A DNA stretch of 64,000 nt. Source: JAXDMK01 sp963765955. GTDB lineage: Bacteria; Actinomycetota; Acidimicrobiia; Acidimicrobiales; AC-14. Shown piece by piece: positions 54,494-63,614 of this stretch (position 1 is its first letter; each line of letters opens with the position of its first letter). A program made the position numbers and the translations under genes. The notes beneath the pieces were generated by a model that was given only the letters and a program-made list of their open reading frames with translations, did no database searches and was not told the DNA's origin. The stretch covers positions 682,001 to 746,000 of the forward strand of contig CAVXYA010000002.1 in the NCBI GenBank assembly GCA_963765955.1, given 5' to 3'.

Positions 54494-55759
54494 CTAGCCC
54501 GAGGCGGCCGTCAGCTCGGGTTGGCGGGCCCGGGGGTCGGGAGGGGGGCCGTGGGGCCCCTCCCATAGCCAACGTTTGCCCCGCCGGGAGACGCGCCAGC
54601 GGTGGTGGGTCTTGAGGTAGTGGTGGAACCGGCAGAGGCGGCAGAGGTTGGCCAGCTCGCTGCGGCCGCCCTCGGCGACGGGGCGGACGTGGTCGATCTC
54701 CAGGTCGTTGGCGACGCCACAGCCGGGCACCACGCAGACCGGGTCTCGCTCCAGCAGCGCGGTGCGCACCCGGGCGGGAATGCCACGGCCCAGGTGCACC
54801 ACCTTGCGCACCTCGCCGTCGTCGACCTCGAGCGCGGCCACGACGGCGTCGGCCAGCAGGCTGTTGACCCAGCCCACCGTGACCGGCCCCGCCCCCGGCA
54901 CCTCGCACACCTCGCCCCGCTCGGTGTGGCCCCGCCGCAGCGCACCGTGGTCGACCCGCACGTGGATCATGGCCGACGGGGGTCGCAGGGCATCGGCGGG
55001 CTGGGCGGCGGTCGCGGCCCGGGCCATGGCCACCAGCGCGTCGGCCACCACTGCGCTATCGGCATCCCGACGTTTGCGACTCCGGCCCCGATGGTCCTCC
55101 GCCGCCCGTCGGGCGATGGCCTGGCGGTGGGGCTCGAGGGCGGCCAGCACGATGGCGCCCGCTTCGGGGGTGAGGCTGCCGGAGAAGCGGAATGACCCTT
55201 CGAGATCGACCCAGTGGCGCAGGTGGCGCCGACGATGCGCCCGGCGGTGGCGCTCGTCGTCGTCGGTGGCCGCCGCCCGCACCCGGGCCGCCGCCCGTTG
55301 CAGCTCGGGGAAGGACCCGGCCTCGGCCAGCTCCAACAGCTCCGCTTCCGAGCCCTGATCGGCGACTGCGGCAGTGGCCACCTCCACCGCCTGGCGCTCG
55401 GTGAGCGCACCGGAGCGGAACCTGTCCTCCGTGGCCGGCAGGGCCCGCATGGCCTCGGCCGCCTCCAGCAGGTCCACCGCCTGGCCGACGCCGACACCGG
55501 TGGCATCGGCCAGCAGGTGCGCCGGCGAGCGATGGCCAGTCGAGAACCAGGCCTGGGATTCAGCCATCCGCCGCGAACACAGCACCGTGCCCGCCGCCCC
55601 CAGGCGCTGCATGCGGGCGAAGGCGCCCATCAGCTCGAGCGACTCGCTCGCACCCAGCGCCTCGGGGTCGAGCTCGGCCAGCACCTCTTCCAATCCCGCC
55701 ACCAGCTCGCCCACCCGCAGGCCGATCATACGTTCGATTCTACCATGACCCTGCGACAC
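54494..55759 (-). CDS. DUF222 HNH endonuclease
   Basis: A 421-residue protein of the abundant actinobacterial DUF222-HNH family. The N-terminal helical DUF222 region includes LCSRRMAESQAWFSTGHRSPAHLLADATGVG. The C-terminal HNH domain reads CVVPGCGVANDLEIDHVRPVAEGG, then LCRLCRFHHYLKTH, with two zinc-type CxxC/CxxxxC pairs. Such genes are multicopy, often in mobile or group-II-intron-like contexts. GTG 55759 or ATG 55729 starts the gene. Confidence 0.88.
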   Translation of the reverse strand: MSQGHGRIERMIGLRVGELVAGLEEVLAELDPEALGASESLELMGAFARMQRLGAAGTVLCSRRMAESQAWFSTGHRSPAHLLADATGVGVGQAVDLLEAAEAMRALPATEDRFRSGALTERQAVEVATAAVADQGSEAELLELAEAGSFPELQRAAARVRAAATDDDERHRRAHRRRHLRHWVDLEGSFRFSGSLTPEAGAIVLAALEPHRQAIARRAAEDHRGRSRKRRDADSAVVADALVAMARAATAAQPADALRPPSAMIHVRVDHGALRRGHTERGEVCEVPGAGPVTVGWVNSLLADAVVAALEVDDGEVRKVVHLGRGIPARVRTALLERDPVCVVPGCGVANDLEIDHVRPVAEGGRSELANLCRLCRFHHYLKTHHRWRVSRRGKRWLWEGPHGPPPDPRARQPELTAASG

Positions 55760-56164
55760 CTATGGCAGCATTCCGATGACTTCTGGACAGGTTTCCTGGG
55801 TCAGGCTCGCCGCGGCGGCTCGCGCTTCCAAACGGTCCGCTGAACGACTAGAGGGGAAAGTGCCGGGACTCGCCCGTCGCTGATGCCGGGCCGGCATTCG
55901 CCAGGTACTGGAGTTTCGTTCCACGTGCTGGACCGGATCTGGCTTCCAGGGGGCGATTACCCGAGGCGGGGCGACGATGACGCCGCGGGAGAAGACTGTG
56001 AGTTCTCCCTGAGGAGCGAGACAGCTCCGGTGCCCGATCACCCGAGGCAGGATTGCCGGTACCGCAAGGCCACCCGTTCGGAGCACCAGCCGGTATCGGC
56101 GCGGTGACGGGATTCCCCGTCACCGAGATGCCGCTTTCCAAGCGCTCGGACTCGACAGTGGGAT
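55760..56164. other. Lower-GC gap between HNH and toxin genes
   Basis: These 405 bases have lower GC and different codon texture from the neighbours, suggesting acquired DNA. A sequence of the form CGATYACCCGAGGCRGG occurs twice, near 55953 and 56036. No reading frame here has family motifs. I looked for transposase and insertion-sequence ends and found none I can support. Confidence 0.45.
56103..56124 (-). terminator. Hairpin downstream of the toxin gene
   Basis: GGTGACGGG (56103-56111) pairs perfectly with CCCGTCACC (56116-56124) around ATTC, about 40 bases after the doc stop on the minus strand. There is no clear T tract. It is a plausible terminator of the antitoxin-toxin operon. Confidence 0.45.
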
Positions 56165-56530
56165 TCAGCGACGACTTTGAAGTGCGTCAACGATGGCGTC
56201 TTGGACGTCGAGGCTCGACGCCGCCCGCACGAGAAGATCGCCCACAATGCGGTCGTCGGGGGGAAGGACCTGCTCGCCGTCGAAACCGTTGCGGTCGAGC
56301 AGCCACTTCGCTAGCAGCAGGGCCGTGCGCTTGTTCCCTTCAGCAAAGCCCTGTGCGCGAGTGATGCGGTACGCGAGTACGCCAGCAGCGTCGATCGGAT
56401 CGTCGACCTCGTCGATGGCCGCAAGCGCCCTGCGCACCCTGTCGAGATCGTCAGGCTCGTCGAACCACTCGTCATCTTCACGAACGGCGCGGTTGAAGGC
56501 GACTGCAATCGCGATGGTCGGGCGCCTCAA
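56165..56530 (-). CDS. Fic/Doc family toxin-like protein
   Basis: A 121-residue Doc-like protein. Fic/Doc toxins phosphorylate or AMPylate targets such as EF-Tu. The core reads RAQGFAEGNKRTALLLAKWLLDRNG: the phosphate-binding GNKRT loop is intact, but the position usually held by catalytic His (HxFxxGNKR) is Gln. The start TTG 56530 overlaps the antitoxin stop as TTGA, so antitoxin and toxin are coupled. Activity is uncertain because of the Gln. Confidence 0.8.
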   Translation of the reverse strand: MRRPTIAIAVAFNRAVREDDEWFDEPDDLDRVRRALAAIDEVDDPIDAAGVLAYRITRAQGFAEGNKRTALLLAKWLLDRNGFDGEQVLPPDDRIVGDLLVRAASSLDVQDAIVDALQSRR

Positions 56531-56652
56531 TGCTCACGAAGATACGTGAGCAGCTGACGGTATCGATCGAGCTGCTCCTCAAGCCAGACGCGGTCCTGGG
56601 CGTCGAGGGCTGTGTCCTCCTCCTCCTCGATCGCCTGCTTCGCATCCGTCAT
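56527..56652 (-). CDS. Small antitoxin-like protein upstream of Doc
   Basis: A 41-residue acidic peptide from ATG 56652 (MTDAKQAIEEEEDTALDAQD, then RVWLEEQLDRYRQLLTYLREH), mostly helical by sequence. Its size, charge and 4-base overlap with the toxin gene fit an antitoxin. It lacks an obvious DNA-binding domain. The longer upstream frame to 56769 is unlikely. Confidence 0.68.
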   Translation of the reverse strand: MTDAKQAIEEEEDTALDAQDRVWLEEQLDRYRQLLTYLREH

Positions 56653-56841
56653 GGTCTCAGCGTACCGCCGAGCCTCCGCGCCGTCCCTCAACAAACAGCA
56701 TGACGTCCGCCGAGCAGGACACACGTCCGAGTCAAGCGTCGCCAGCCGCCTGGACGACGTACCGGCCATCTCGCCGGGCCGGGCGGACTCGCGTTCACGG
56801 CGACAGGAGCGTTCGAGACCCGGCTGACGCCAATCTTGGCG

Positions 56842-58131
56842 TCAGGAGTCGTTGCCCCAGGCGTCGAGCGTCTCGGCCGAGATGACCGGCAGTTGGGCGG
56901 TGTCGGCGTCGGCGACGGCCAGCTCGGCGGCCGACTCGGCCGGCACCGTCCGCCGGGCCAGCGCCTCCAGCGCCGGTCCGTCCCCGACGTCGCGGCCGGC
57001 CCGTTCGCTCAGCAGCCAGCGCACCTCGAGCAGGTCGCAGTAGGCCTGGATGGGGTCGCCGGCGTGGCCCACGGCGGCGTGGGCGGCAGCCATGCCCGGC
57101 CGGAACACCTCCTCCAGCCAGCGCGGCACCGCCGCCTGCTCCGACACCGGCTCCTGCTCTTGCTGCTGGACGTGCCCGTGGAAGGCCCGCAGGTCGTTGA
57201 GCAGGACGGTCGCCTGGCCCTCGCCCACCGCCAGCCCGGCGCGCGCACGCAACTCCGCGGCATGGAAGCCGCGCTCGGCGACCGCGAACTGCAGGCGGAG
57301 GGTCTCAGCGTCGGGACTGTCGCCGACCAGGCGCACCTCCTCCACCGCGAAGCCGAGGTCGTTGAGGCGGCGCAGGCGGGCCTCGATCTCGTGGCGGTCC
57401 CCGAGACGGACGGTGGGCTCGTCGTGGAGGACGTCCCACAGGTCGCAGTAGCGCCGGCGGACGCCCTCGACCTCCTCGACCAGCTGCTCGAACACCTCGG
57501 GCGGCTCCTCCATCCGGGCGGCCAGGTCGAGCAGGCCGCCGGTCACGTTCTCCACCAGGATGTCGAGGTCCATCGTGCGCTGCCCGTCGGAGAGCGACGG
57601 GTGGATGGCGGAGGTCTCGGCGTCCACCAGCCACGCCTGGAGGAGCTGGCCGTCCCGCTTGAAGAGGGTGTTGGCCAGGGAGCAGTCGCCCCAGTAGACG
57701 CCGTTGCGGTGGAGGTCGACGAGGAGGGCGGCCATGGCGTCGAACAGCCGCTCCCGGTGCTTGCGCATCGGCGATGGGAGCCGCATCAACAAGCGCCGGT
57801 ACTGCCACGATCCGTCGAGGTAGCGGGTGGCGAGGATGGCGGTGTCCTCGAAGGGCTGGACGACGATGCCCGCCGGCCGCACCGCCGGCAGCGACCGCTC
57901 CTCCATCTCCCGCAGGGCGGCGTACTCCCGCCGGGCGACCCGAAGGGGCATCTCCTTCAGGGCCCACATCTGCCCGTCCACCTCGATGAAGCGCACCAGG
58001 TGACGGCTGGGACCGACGGGGACGTCGCGGATCGGCACCGTCGTCGCGTCCCACCGGGCGAGGGGCTCGGACCAGGGCAGGGCCAGGAACTCGGGCGACG
58101 TCACCCGCAAGCGGACGTCGAGGCCGGCCAT
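56842..58131 (-). CDS. DUF4032 protein with kinase-like N-terminal fold
   Basis: A 429-residue protein of an actinobacterial family. The N-terminal half resembles lipopolysaccharide kinase/aminoglycoside-kinase folds: MWALKEMPLRVARREYAAL, and the catalytic-loop-like LHRNGVYWGDCSLANTLF with LVDAETSAIHPSL. The C-terminal half is the DUF4032 region. The substrate is unknown. ATG 58131 gives the usual N-terminus (LRVTSPEFLALPWSEPL). The similarly long opposite-strand frame is a shadow. Confidence 0.85.
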   Translation of the reverse strand: MAGLDVRLRVTSPEFLALPWSEPLARWDATTVPIRDVPVGPSRHLVRFIEVDGQMWALKEMPLRVARREYAALREMEERSLPAVRPAGIVVQPFEDTAILATRYLDGSWQYRRLLMRLPSPMRKHRERLFDAMAALLVDLHRNGVYWGDCSLANTLFKRDGQLLQAWLVDAETSAIHPSLSDGQRTMDLDILVENVTGGLLDLAARMEEPPEVFEQLVEEVEGVRRRYCDLWDVLHDEPTVRLGDRHEIEARLRRLNDLGFAVEEVRLVGDSPDAETLRLQFAVAERGFHAAELRARAGLAVGEGQATVLLNDLRAFHGHVQQQEQEPVSEQAAVPRWLEEVFRPGMAAAHAAVGHAGDPIQAYCDLLEVRWLLSERAGRDVGDGPALEALARRTVPAESAAELAVADADTAQLPVISAETLDAWGNDS

Positions 58132-58223
58132 CACGAAAACCCCTACCCGCCCGGCGGGTTTGATCCGCACCCGGAGGGCGCGCCGTAGACCAGATACCGC
58201 AAGCGAGAGAGAAGGAAGAAAAC

Positions 58224-59427
58224 GTGCGAATCAGATCGAAAGCAACCGCAGCAGTGCTCCTGAGTGCACTTGCCATCACCGGAGTGGCATGTGGGGACGA
58301 CAGCTCGTCGAGCTCCACCGGATCGTCGGCCGAGACCGTCGACATGGTCACCGCCATCCCCAGCCTTTCGGGCGTGGGCACCTCGGTGGCGCTCGACGGT
58401 GGCACCGCCGCCGCCCTCACGTCCCTCGGTGTGGCCATCGCCCCCTCGGGGAGCGCGACGTTCGACGCCGGCCACGTCGACCATCACCTTCCCCATCACG
58501 TCCGGCTACGCCGAGATCCACAGCGACCTGGGCCACCAGCCGGGTTGGATCCTGGGCTCGATCGATCACGCCGGCAGCGGCTTCACCCTCACCGCTGGCG
58601 CCACCGAGGTCGCGCTGAGCGACTTCGTCGTCGACCCCGGCAACTCGGTCCTCTACGGCACCGTCGGCGGCTCGCCCATGGTCCCGCTGCTCGAGCTGGA
58701 CGGCACCAACGTCAAGGTGGGCATGGAGGGCGGCAACGTCGTCCTCGACGGCACCGTGGCCAAGCTGACCGACACCGCCGCCGGCGCCCTCAACCAGGCG
58801 TTCAAGGTCGATGCCATCAAGGCCGGCACCCCGCTCGGCGTGGTCCACCTGGTGGCCAAGGGTGAGGCGAACACCTACAACGCCTCCACCGACAAGGTGA
58901 CCGCCATCAGCCGCCTGACCGGCAAGTCCACGTCGGTGACCCTCGACGCCGGCACCGCCGCCGCCCTCGAGGGCCTCGGCGTGGCCGTGGCCCCGGTCGG
59001 CTCGGCCACCTTCGACGCCAAGACGTCGACCGTGTCCTTCCCCATCACCGGAGGCTTCGCCGCCATCCACTCCGACCCCGCCTACAAGCCCGGCTACATC
59101 GCCGGAACCGTCATCCACCAGGCGAGCGGCCTGAAGTTCTCCAAGGGCAGCAAGTCCATCGAGGTCACCGACTTCGTGGTCGACCCCGGCAACTCCATCC
59201 TCACCGCCTCCGCCGGCGGGACGATCGGCATCCCGCTGCTCGACCTGGACGGCACCGCGGTCAAGGTCGGCTCCGAGGGCGACGACGTCACCCTCGACGG
59301 CACCGTCGCCAAGCTCACCAGCACCGGCGCCTCGGCCCTGAACAGCACCTTCGGGGTGTCGGCCTTCACCGCCGGCCTGCCCCTCGGCGTGGTCCACCTG
59401 GTGGCCTCCGCCGCCTCGGCCGGTTAG
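58224..59427 (+). CDS. Lipoprotein with two tandem copies of a beta-rich domain, one frame break
   Basis: The signal peptide ends ALAITGVACGDD (lipobox VAC). A Ser-rich linker is followed by two copies, about 180 residues each, of the same domain. Shared blocks are GTAAALxxLGVAxAPxGSATFDA, TFPITSGYAEIHSD / SFPITGGFAAIHSD, DFVVDPGNSxL, PLLxLDGTxVKVGxEG, VxLDGTVAKLT and GxPLGVVHLVA. A single extra base near 58468 moves most of copy 1 out of the starting frame. No known family is recognised with certainty. It is secreted and cell-anchored. Confidence 0.78.
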
Positions 59428-59443
59428 CCGGCCTGTGCCTCTC

Positions 59444-59482
59444 GAGGCCGGCACGACGGGTCCGCCCCGTCGTGCCGGCCTC
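59444..59482 (+). terminator. Strong hairpin terminator
   Basis: A perfect 17-base stem, GAGGCCGGCACGACGGG (59444-59460) with its complement at 59466-59482, has a TCCGC loop. It begins 17 bases after the lipoprotein stop. There is no long T tract, as is common in high-GC actinobacteria. Confidence 0.8.
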
Positions 59483-59610
59483 GTCGCGTTCCCGTGGCGG
59501 CGGAAAGCGGTCTCTCTCGCTCCGCCGCCACGGCCCCCCAGCCGGTCCCCCAATCGAATGCGCCGACGAGGACGTCGAACCGCGTGACTGGTGTCGGTAC
59601 TCTTGGCCCT

Positions 59611-60300
59611 GTGCTGGGATCATCGAAAGGCAGGATCCTCGTCGTCGACGACGAGGACGACATCCGCGCCCTTCTGAGCAGGTATCTCGAAACCGAGGGC
59701 TACGAGGTGGCCGAGGCGGCCGACGCCCAGGGCACCTTCCAGGCCATGGCCGCCCACCCGCCCGACCTGGTGCTCCTCGACGTGATGCTCTCCCCCGACG
59801 ACGGGCTGGAGGTGCTCTCCCGCATCCGCAAGGACAGCGAGGTGGCCGTCATCCTGCTCACCGGGCGGGGGGCCGAGGCCGACCGGGTGGTGGGCCTGAA
59901 GCTGGGCGCCGACGACTACGTGGTGAAGCCCTTCTCCCCGGCCGAGGTCGAGGCCCGGATCTCGTCCGTCCTGCGCCGGGTCAAGCCCGCCCTCGCGTCC
60001 TCCCTGGATTTCGACGGCCTCACCATCGATCTCGCCTCGCGCGAGGTGCGGGTGGCGGGGGAGCCGGTGATCCTCACGGCCAAGGAGTTCGACCTGCTCC
60101 ACTTCCTGGCCACCTCCCCCAAGCAGGTGTTCTCGAGAGAGCAGCTCCTCGACCAGGTGTGGAACTCGTCGTCCGAATGGCAGAGTTCTGGGACCGTCAC
60201 CGAGCACATCCGCCGCCTGCGCAACCGGATCGAGGTCGACCCCGACCACCCCCGTTGGATCACCACCGTGTGGGGCGTCGGGTACCGGTTCAACCCCTGA
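59611..60300 (+). CDS. OmpR-family response regulator
   Basis: A 229-residue two-component regulator. The receiver domain has ILVVDDEDDIRALLS (acid pocket), phospho-acceptor Asp in LVLLDVMLSPDDGLEV, Thr in ILLTGRG and Lys in DDYVVKPFSP. The C-terminal winged helix has LTAKEFDLLHFLATSPKQVFSREQLLDQVW and VTEHIRRLRNRIEVDPDHPRWITTVWGVGYRF. GTG 59611 gives a normal start. It converges on the sensor/GGDEF gene with a small overlap. Confidence 0.9.
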   Translation: MLGSSKGRILVVDDEDDIRALLSRYLETEGYEVAEAADAQGTFQAMAAHPPDLVLLDVMLSPDDGLEVLSRIRKDSEVAVILLTGRGAEADRVVGLKLGADDYVVKPFSPAEVEARISSVLRRVKPALASSLDFDGLTIDLASREVRVAGEPVILTAKEFDLLHFLATSPKQVFSREQLLDQVWNSSSEWQSSGTVTEHIRRLRNRIEVDPDHPRWITTVWGVGYRFNP

Positions 60301-62939
60301 GTTGCCGCCGGCGGCGCTTGACCTCGTACATGGCCTCGTCGGCCTTGCGGATAACCGCCTCCGGCTCCTCCGCCAGCCCACGGCCCACACACACGCCGAT
60401 GCTGGCCGTCACCACCTCGGTGCCGGTGCGCAGCAGCAGCGGACGCCCGAGCGCCTCCGCGATGCGGTCCTTCATCTTCTCCAGGTCGCCGTCGGTCTCC
60501 ATGCCCGCCGCAGACCACCACGAACTCGTCCCCACCGATGCGGCCCACCGTGTCGCCGGGACGGACGACCCGTGACAGGCGGCGGGCCACCCGCACCAGC
60601 ACCTCGTCCCCCGCCGCGTGTCCCCACCGGTCGTTGATGTCCTTGAAGTCGTCGACGTCCAGGTAGAACACGGCGACACCGGTGCCCGTCCGGCCGTTGC
60701 GGGCCAGCTCCAGCCGGACCCGGTCGAGGAGCAGGGTGCGGTTGGCCAGGCCGGTGAGCGGGTCGTGCAGGGCCAGGGCCGCAAAATGGGCCTCCAGCGC
60801 CTTGCGTTCGACCGCGTGGCGCAGGGAGCGGGACAGGCGGGCGGCGTCGACCGTGCCCTTGACCAGGAAGTCCTGAGCCCCCTGGTGGACCGCCTGCAAC
60901 CCCAGCTGCTCGTCGGCCATGGAGGTGAGGATCACGATGGGCGCCAGCGGGTCGAGGGTGGTGAGCTGGCTCAGCGACTCGAGGCCCTGGCCGTCGGGCA
61001 GGAACAGGTCGAGGAGGATGCAGTCGGCCGGGTGACGTTGCAGCTCGGCCCGGGCCCCGGCCAGGTCGCTCACCCGTCGTAGGTGGTAGTCGCCGTCGGG
61101 GCTGCCGGCCAGCGTCTCCTGCACCAGGCGGGCGTGGGCGTCGTCGTCCTCCACCAGCAGGATGTCGAGCGATGCTCGACGCCGGGCCGCCCATGGCGCC
61201 GGCCCCCCGGACCCGTCGCGCTGGATCGGCGTCCGGGTCGGGGCACGGTGACCGGTTGCGCCGGGTGCGCGGCGGAGACGGCCCTGAGATCGCCCGGGCC
61301 CCGTCGTCCTCGCGGCCGTCTGTCCGCCGAGCGTCGCCGGGTCGTCGGGCACGGTGAACCGGAACCGGCTCCCGCCCTGCGGGTTCTCCTCCACCCAGAT
61401 GGAGCCGCCCCGGTGCTCGACGATCCGCTTGCAGATGGCCAGGCCGATCCCGGTCCCGTCGTAGTCGTTCTGATGAAGGCGCTGGAACATCCCGAAGATG
61501 TGGGTGCGGTGCTTGGCATCGATGCCGATCCCGTTGTCAGCCACGTCGATGCACCACGCGTTCACCATCCGGGACGCCGAGACGCGGATCACGGGCGGCA
61601 CCCCGGGGGCGACGAACTTCAGCCCGTTGGCCACCAGATCCCCGAGCAGATGGACGAACTGGGCCGGGTCACCGGCCACCACCGGTAGCGGGTCGCTCAC
61701 CAGCGAGCCGCCGGACGCGGCCAGCTCCGCGTCGAGGACGGCCCGGACCTCCTCCACCACCTGGTCGAGGGCCACGGCGACTGGGGGGCGCCGATCGGCC
61801 CCGACCCTGGCGTAGGCCAGCAGGTCGTCGATCAGAACGTTCATGCGGGTCGCGCCCTTGAGGATGAAGGCCAGGAACTCCGCCCCCTTCTCGTCGAGCA
61901 CGTCGCCGTGGGTCTGCTCGAGCAGGCCGGCGAACCCGGAGATGACCTGGAGGGGCGACTTCAAGTCGTGGGCGGCGATGGTGGCGAACTGGCCCAGGTC
62001 GGCGTTGGAGCGGGCCAGCTCCTTCTCGTAGCGCTCCCTGAGTTCCTCCGCCCGGGCGGTGGCGGCGTCGGCCAGCGTGCGCTCGGTGAGGTCGAGCACC
62101 TGCCAGAGGAACCCGTGGGGCGATCCGTCGCCGTCCCGCAGAAGGGAGCAGGAGACGAGCGTCCACGCCAGGTGGCCGTCGGCCCGCAGGAAGCGGTGCT
62201 CGGCCTGGTACCCGGGCTCGGGAGAGGCGGACGGGGGGCGCGGGAGCAGCAGGCGGCCCCGCAGGACGGCGTGGCGGTCGATGTCGCCGGGATGGCCGAA
62301 CTGCTCGACGCCGGCACCGACCAGGCGGGCCGCGGGATGGCCCACGACCCGGCACAGGGCGTCGTTCACCGTCTGGAATCGTCCTTCGAGATCGAGCACG
62401 GCCATCCCGACGGGGGCGTTGTCGATTGCCACCCGCAACCAGTCCGGCCGGGCGCCCGCCTCCCCCTCGCCGGGCTCGGCGGCGAGCGCGGCGGCCGGCT
62501 CGTCGGCCGGCTCGTCTACCGGGCGGGGCCAGCGGCAGGCTTCGAGCAGGCGGGGGACCAGCTCGTCGGCCAGCAGGCGCTTCTCGATGAAGGAGTGGGC
62601 CCCGGCGGCCAGGACCTGGTCCCTCACCCGCTCCGCCTCGACCGCCGACAGGACCACGATCCGGCAGGCAGGAGAATCCCGACGGAGACCGGGGATGGCC
62701 GCCATCCCGTCCGTTCCGGGCATGGCCAGGTCGAGCAGGACGAGGTCGGGCTGGAGGGCGCCCACCAGGCGCACCGCCTCCTCACCGTCGCCCGCCTCCC
62801 CCACGATCTCGAAGGCGGCCGAGTCCTCCAGCATCCGCCGCAGCAGGGCCCGTATGGCCGAGGCGTCGTCGGCGATGACCACCCGCAGCCGGGACGCGGT
62901 TGGCTGGTCGATCAGGGCGGCCCGCTCGGTGTTCGGCAT
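60290..62939 (-). CDS. REC-PAS-histidine kinase-REC-GGDEF hybrid signalling protein, one frame break
   Basis: One long frame carries five modules in order. They are a receiver (LRVVIADDASAIRALLRRML, LVLLDLAMPGTDGM), a PAS domain (VAIDNAPVGMAVLDLEGRFQTVN), a HisKA with phospho-acceptor His in IAAHDLKSPLQVISGFAG, and an HATPase (DNGIGIDAKHRTHIFGMF, GTGIGLAICKRIVEHRGG). Then come a second receiver (LDILLVEDDDAHARLVQ, ILLDLFLPDGQG) and a GGDEF domain with RIGGDEFVVV. A break near 60505 moves the GGDEF end (ASIGVCVGRGL, KADEAMYEVKRR) to the next frame. The Arg/Pro-rich linker at about 61180-61330 is atypical; kinase and diguanylate cyclase could be two genes merged by an indel there. Confidence 0.82.
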
Positions 62940-63105
62940 CGGCGTACCCGTTCTCGTCCGGTCCCGCGAAGTGACGACCGTGGCGGTCGCCTCGTCGGAC
63001 AGGATGACGCTGGAAGGTCAACAAACGGTCCACCGCCGATCAACATCCGGACAACTTTGCCGATCCCAGCCGGCGAACACGCCCGCCCCCGGCCGGCCGG
63101 CGTCT

Positions 63106-63408
63106 TCAGGCGTTCACCGACCTCCGCGATTGCCGGCCGGCGCGCCAGACCCTCCGCAGCCGGCGCCGCTCGTCCTCGTCCTTGCCTCCCCAGATGCCGG
63201 CTTCCTGGTTGGTCTCGAAGGCGAACTGCAGGCAGGCGTTCTGGACCGGGCACGTCCGGCACACGGCCTTGGCCGCCTCGATCTGGTCGACCGCGTTCCC
63301 TGTCGTCCCGATGGGAAAGAACAGGTTGGCGTCGGTGTCCAGACACGCCGCCTCCTGCCGCCAGCTCTCCTTGTCCCACTCGAAGATGGGGTTCCACATC
63401 ACGGCCAT
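63106..63408 (-). CDS. WhiB-family iron-sulfur regulator
   Basis: A 100-residue protein with the four-Cys WhiB pattern: AACLD, then CRTCPVQNACL. The Cys residues hold a [4Fe-4S] cluster. The GIWGG turn (EAGIWGGKDEDERRRLRR) and basic C-terminus for DNA contact are present. ATG 63408 follows a GGGAG-like site. WhiB proteins are restricted to actinobacteria and their phages. Confidence 0.92.
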   Translation of the reverse strand: MAVMWNPIFEWDKESWRQEAACLDTDANLFFPIGTTGNAVDQIEAAKAVCRTCPVQNACLQFAFETNQEAGIWGGKDEDERRRLRRVWRAGRQSRRSVNA

Positions 63409-63614
63409 CGCTGCTCCCGCTTTTCGGACCTCTGTCGGCGTGGGAGCCGCTTCTTGACTACCACCCCGACCTCCCTCGGAACGTCCACACTGGGGACGCT
63501 GCCGGGGTCTGGGGCAACGACTGCTGTCACGTCTGCCTGAGGGCGGCCGTGACCTCCTCATCTTACCCGTTCTACGATGGAACAGGCCGAGCGTCCAACA
63601 GAGGGCGTGGAGAA

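Noticed and set aside
55760..56164. Insertion sequence remnant
   Set aside because: I found no transposase motif, terminal inverted repeats or target duplication; only composition hints at acquisition.
56836..58188. 450-codon plus-strand frame opposite the DUF4032 gene
   Set aside because: The minus-strand protein has kinase-like and DUF4032 motifs. The plus-strand product is Gly/Val/His-rich with none.
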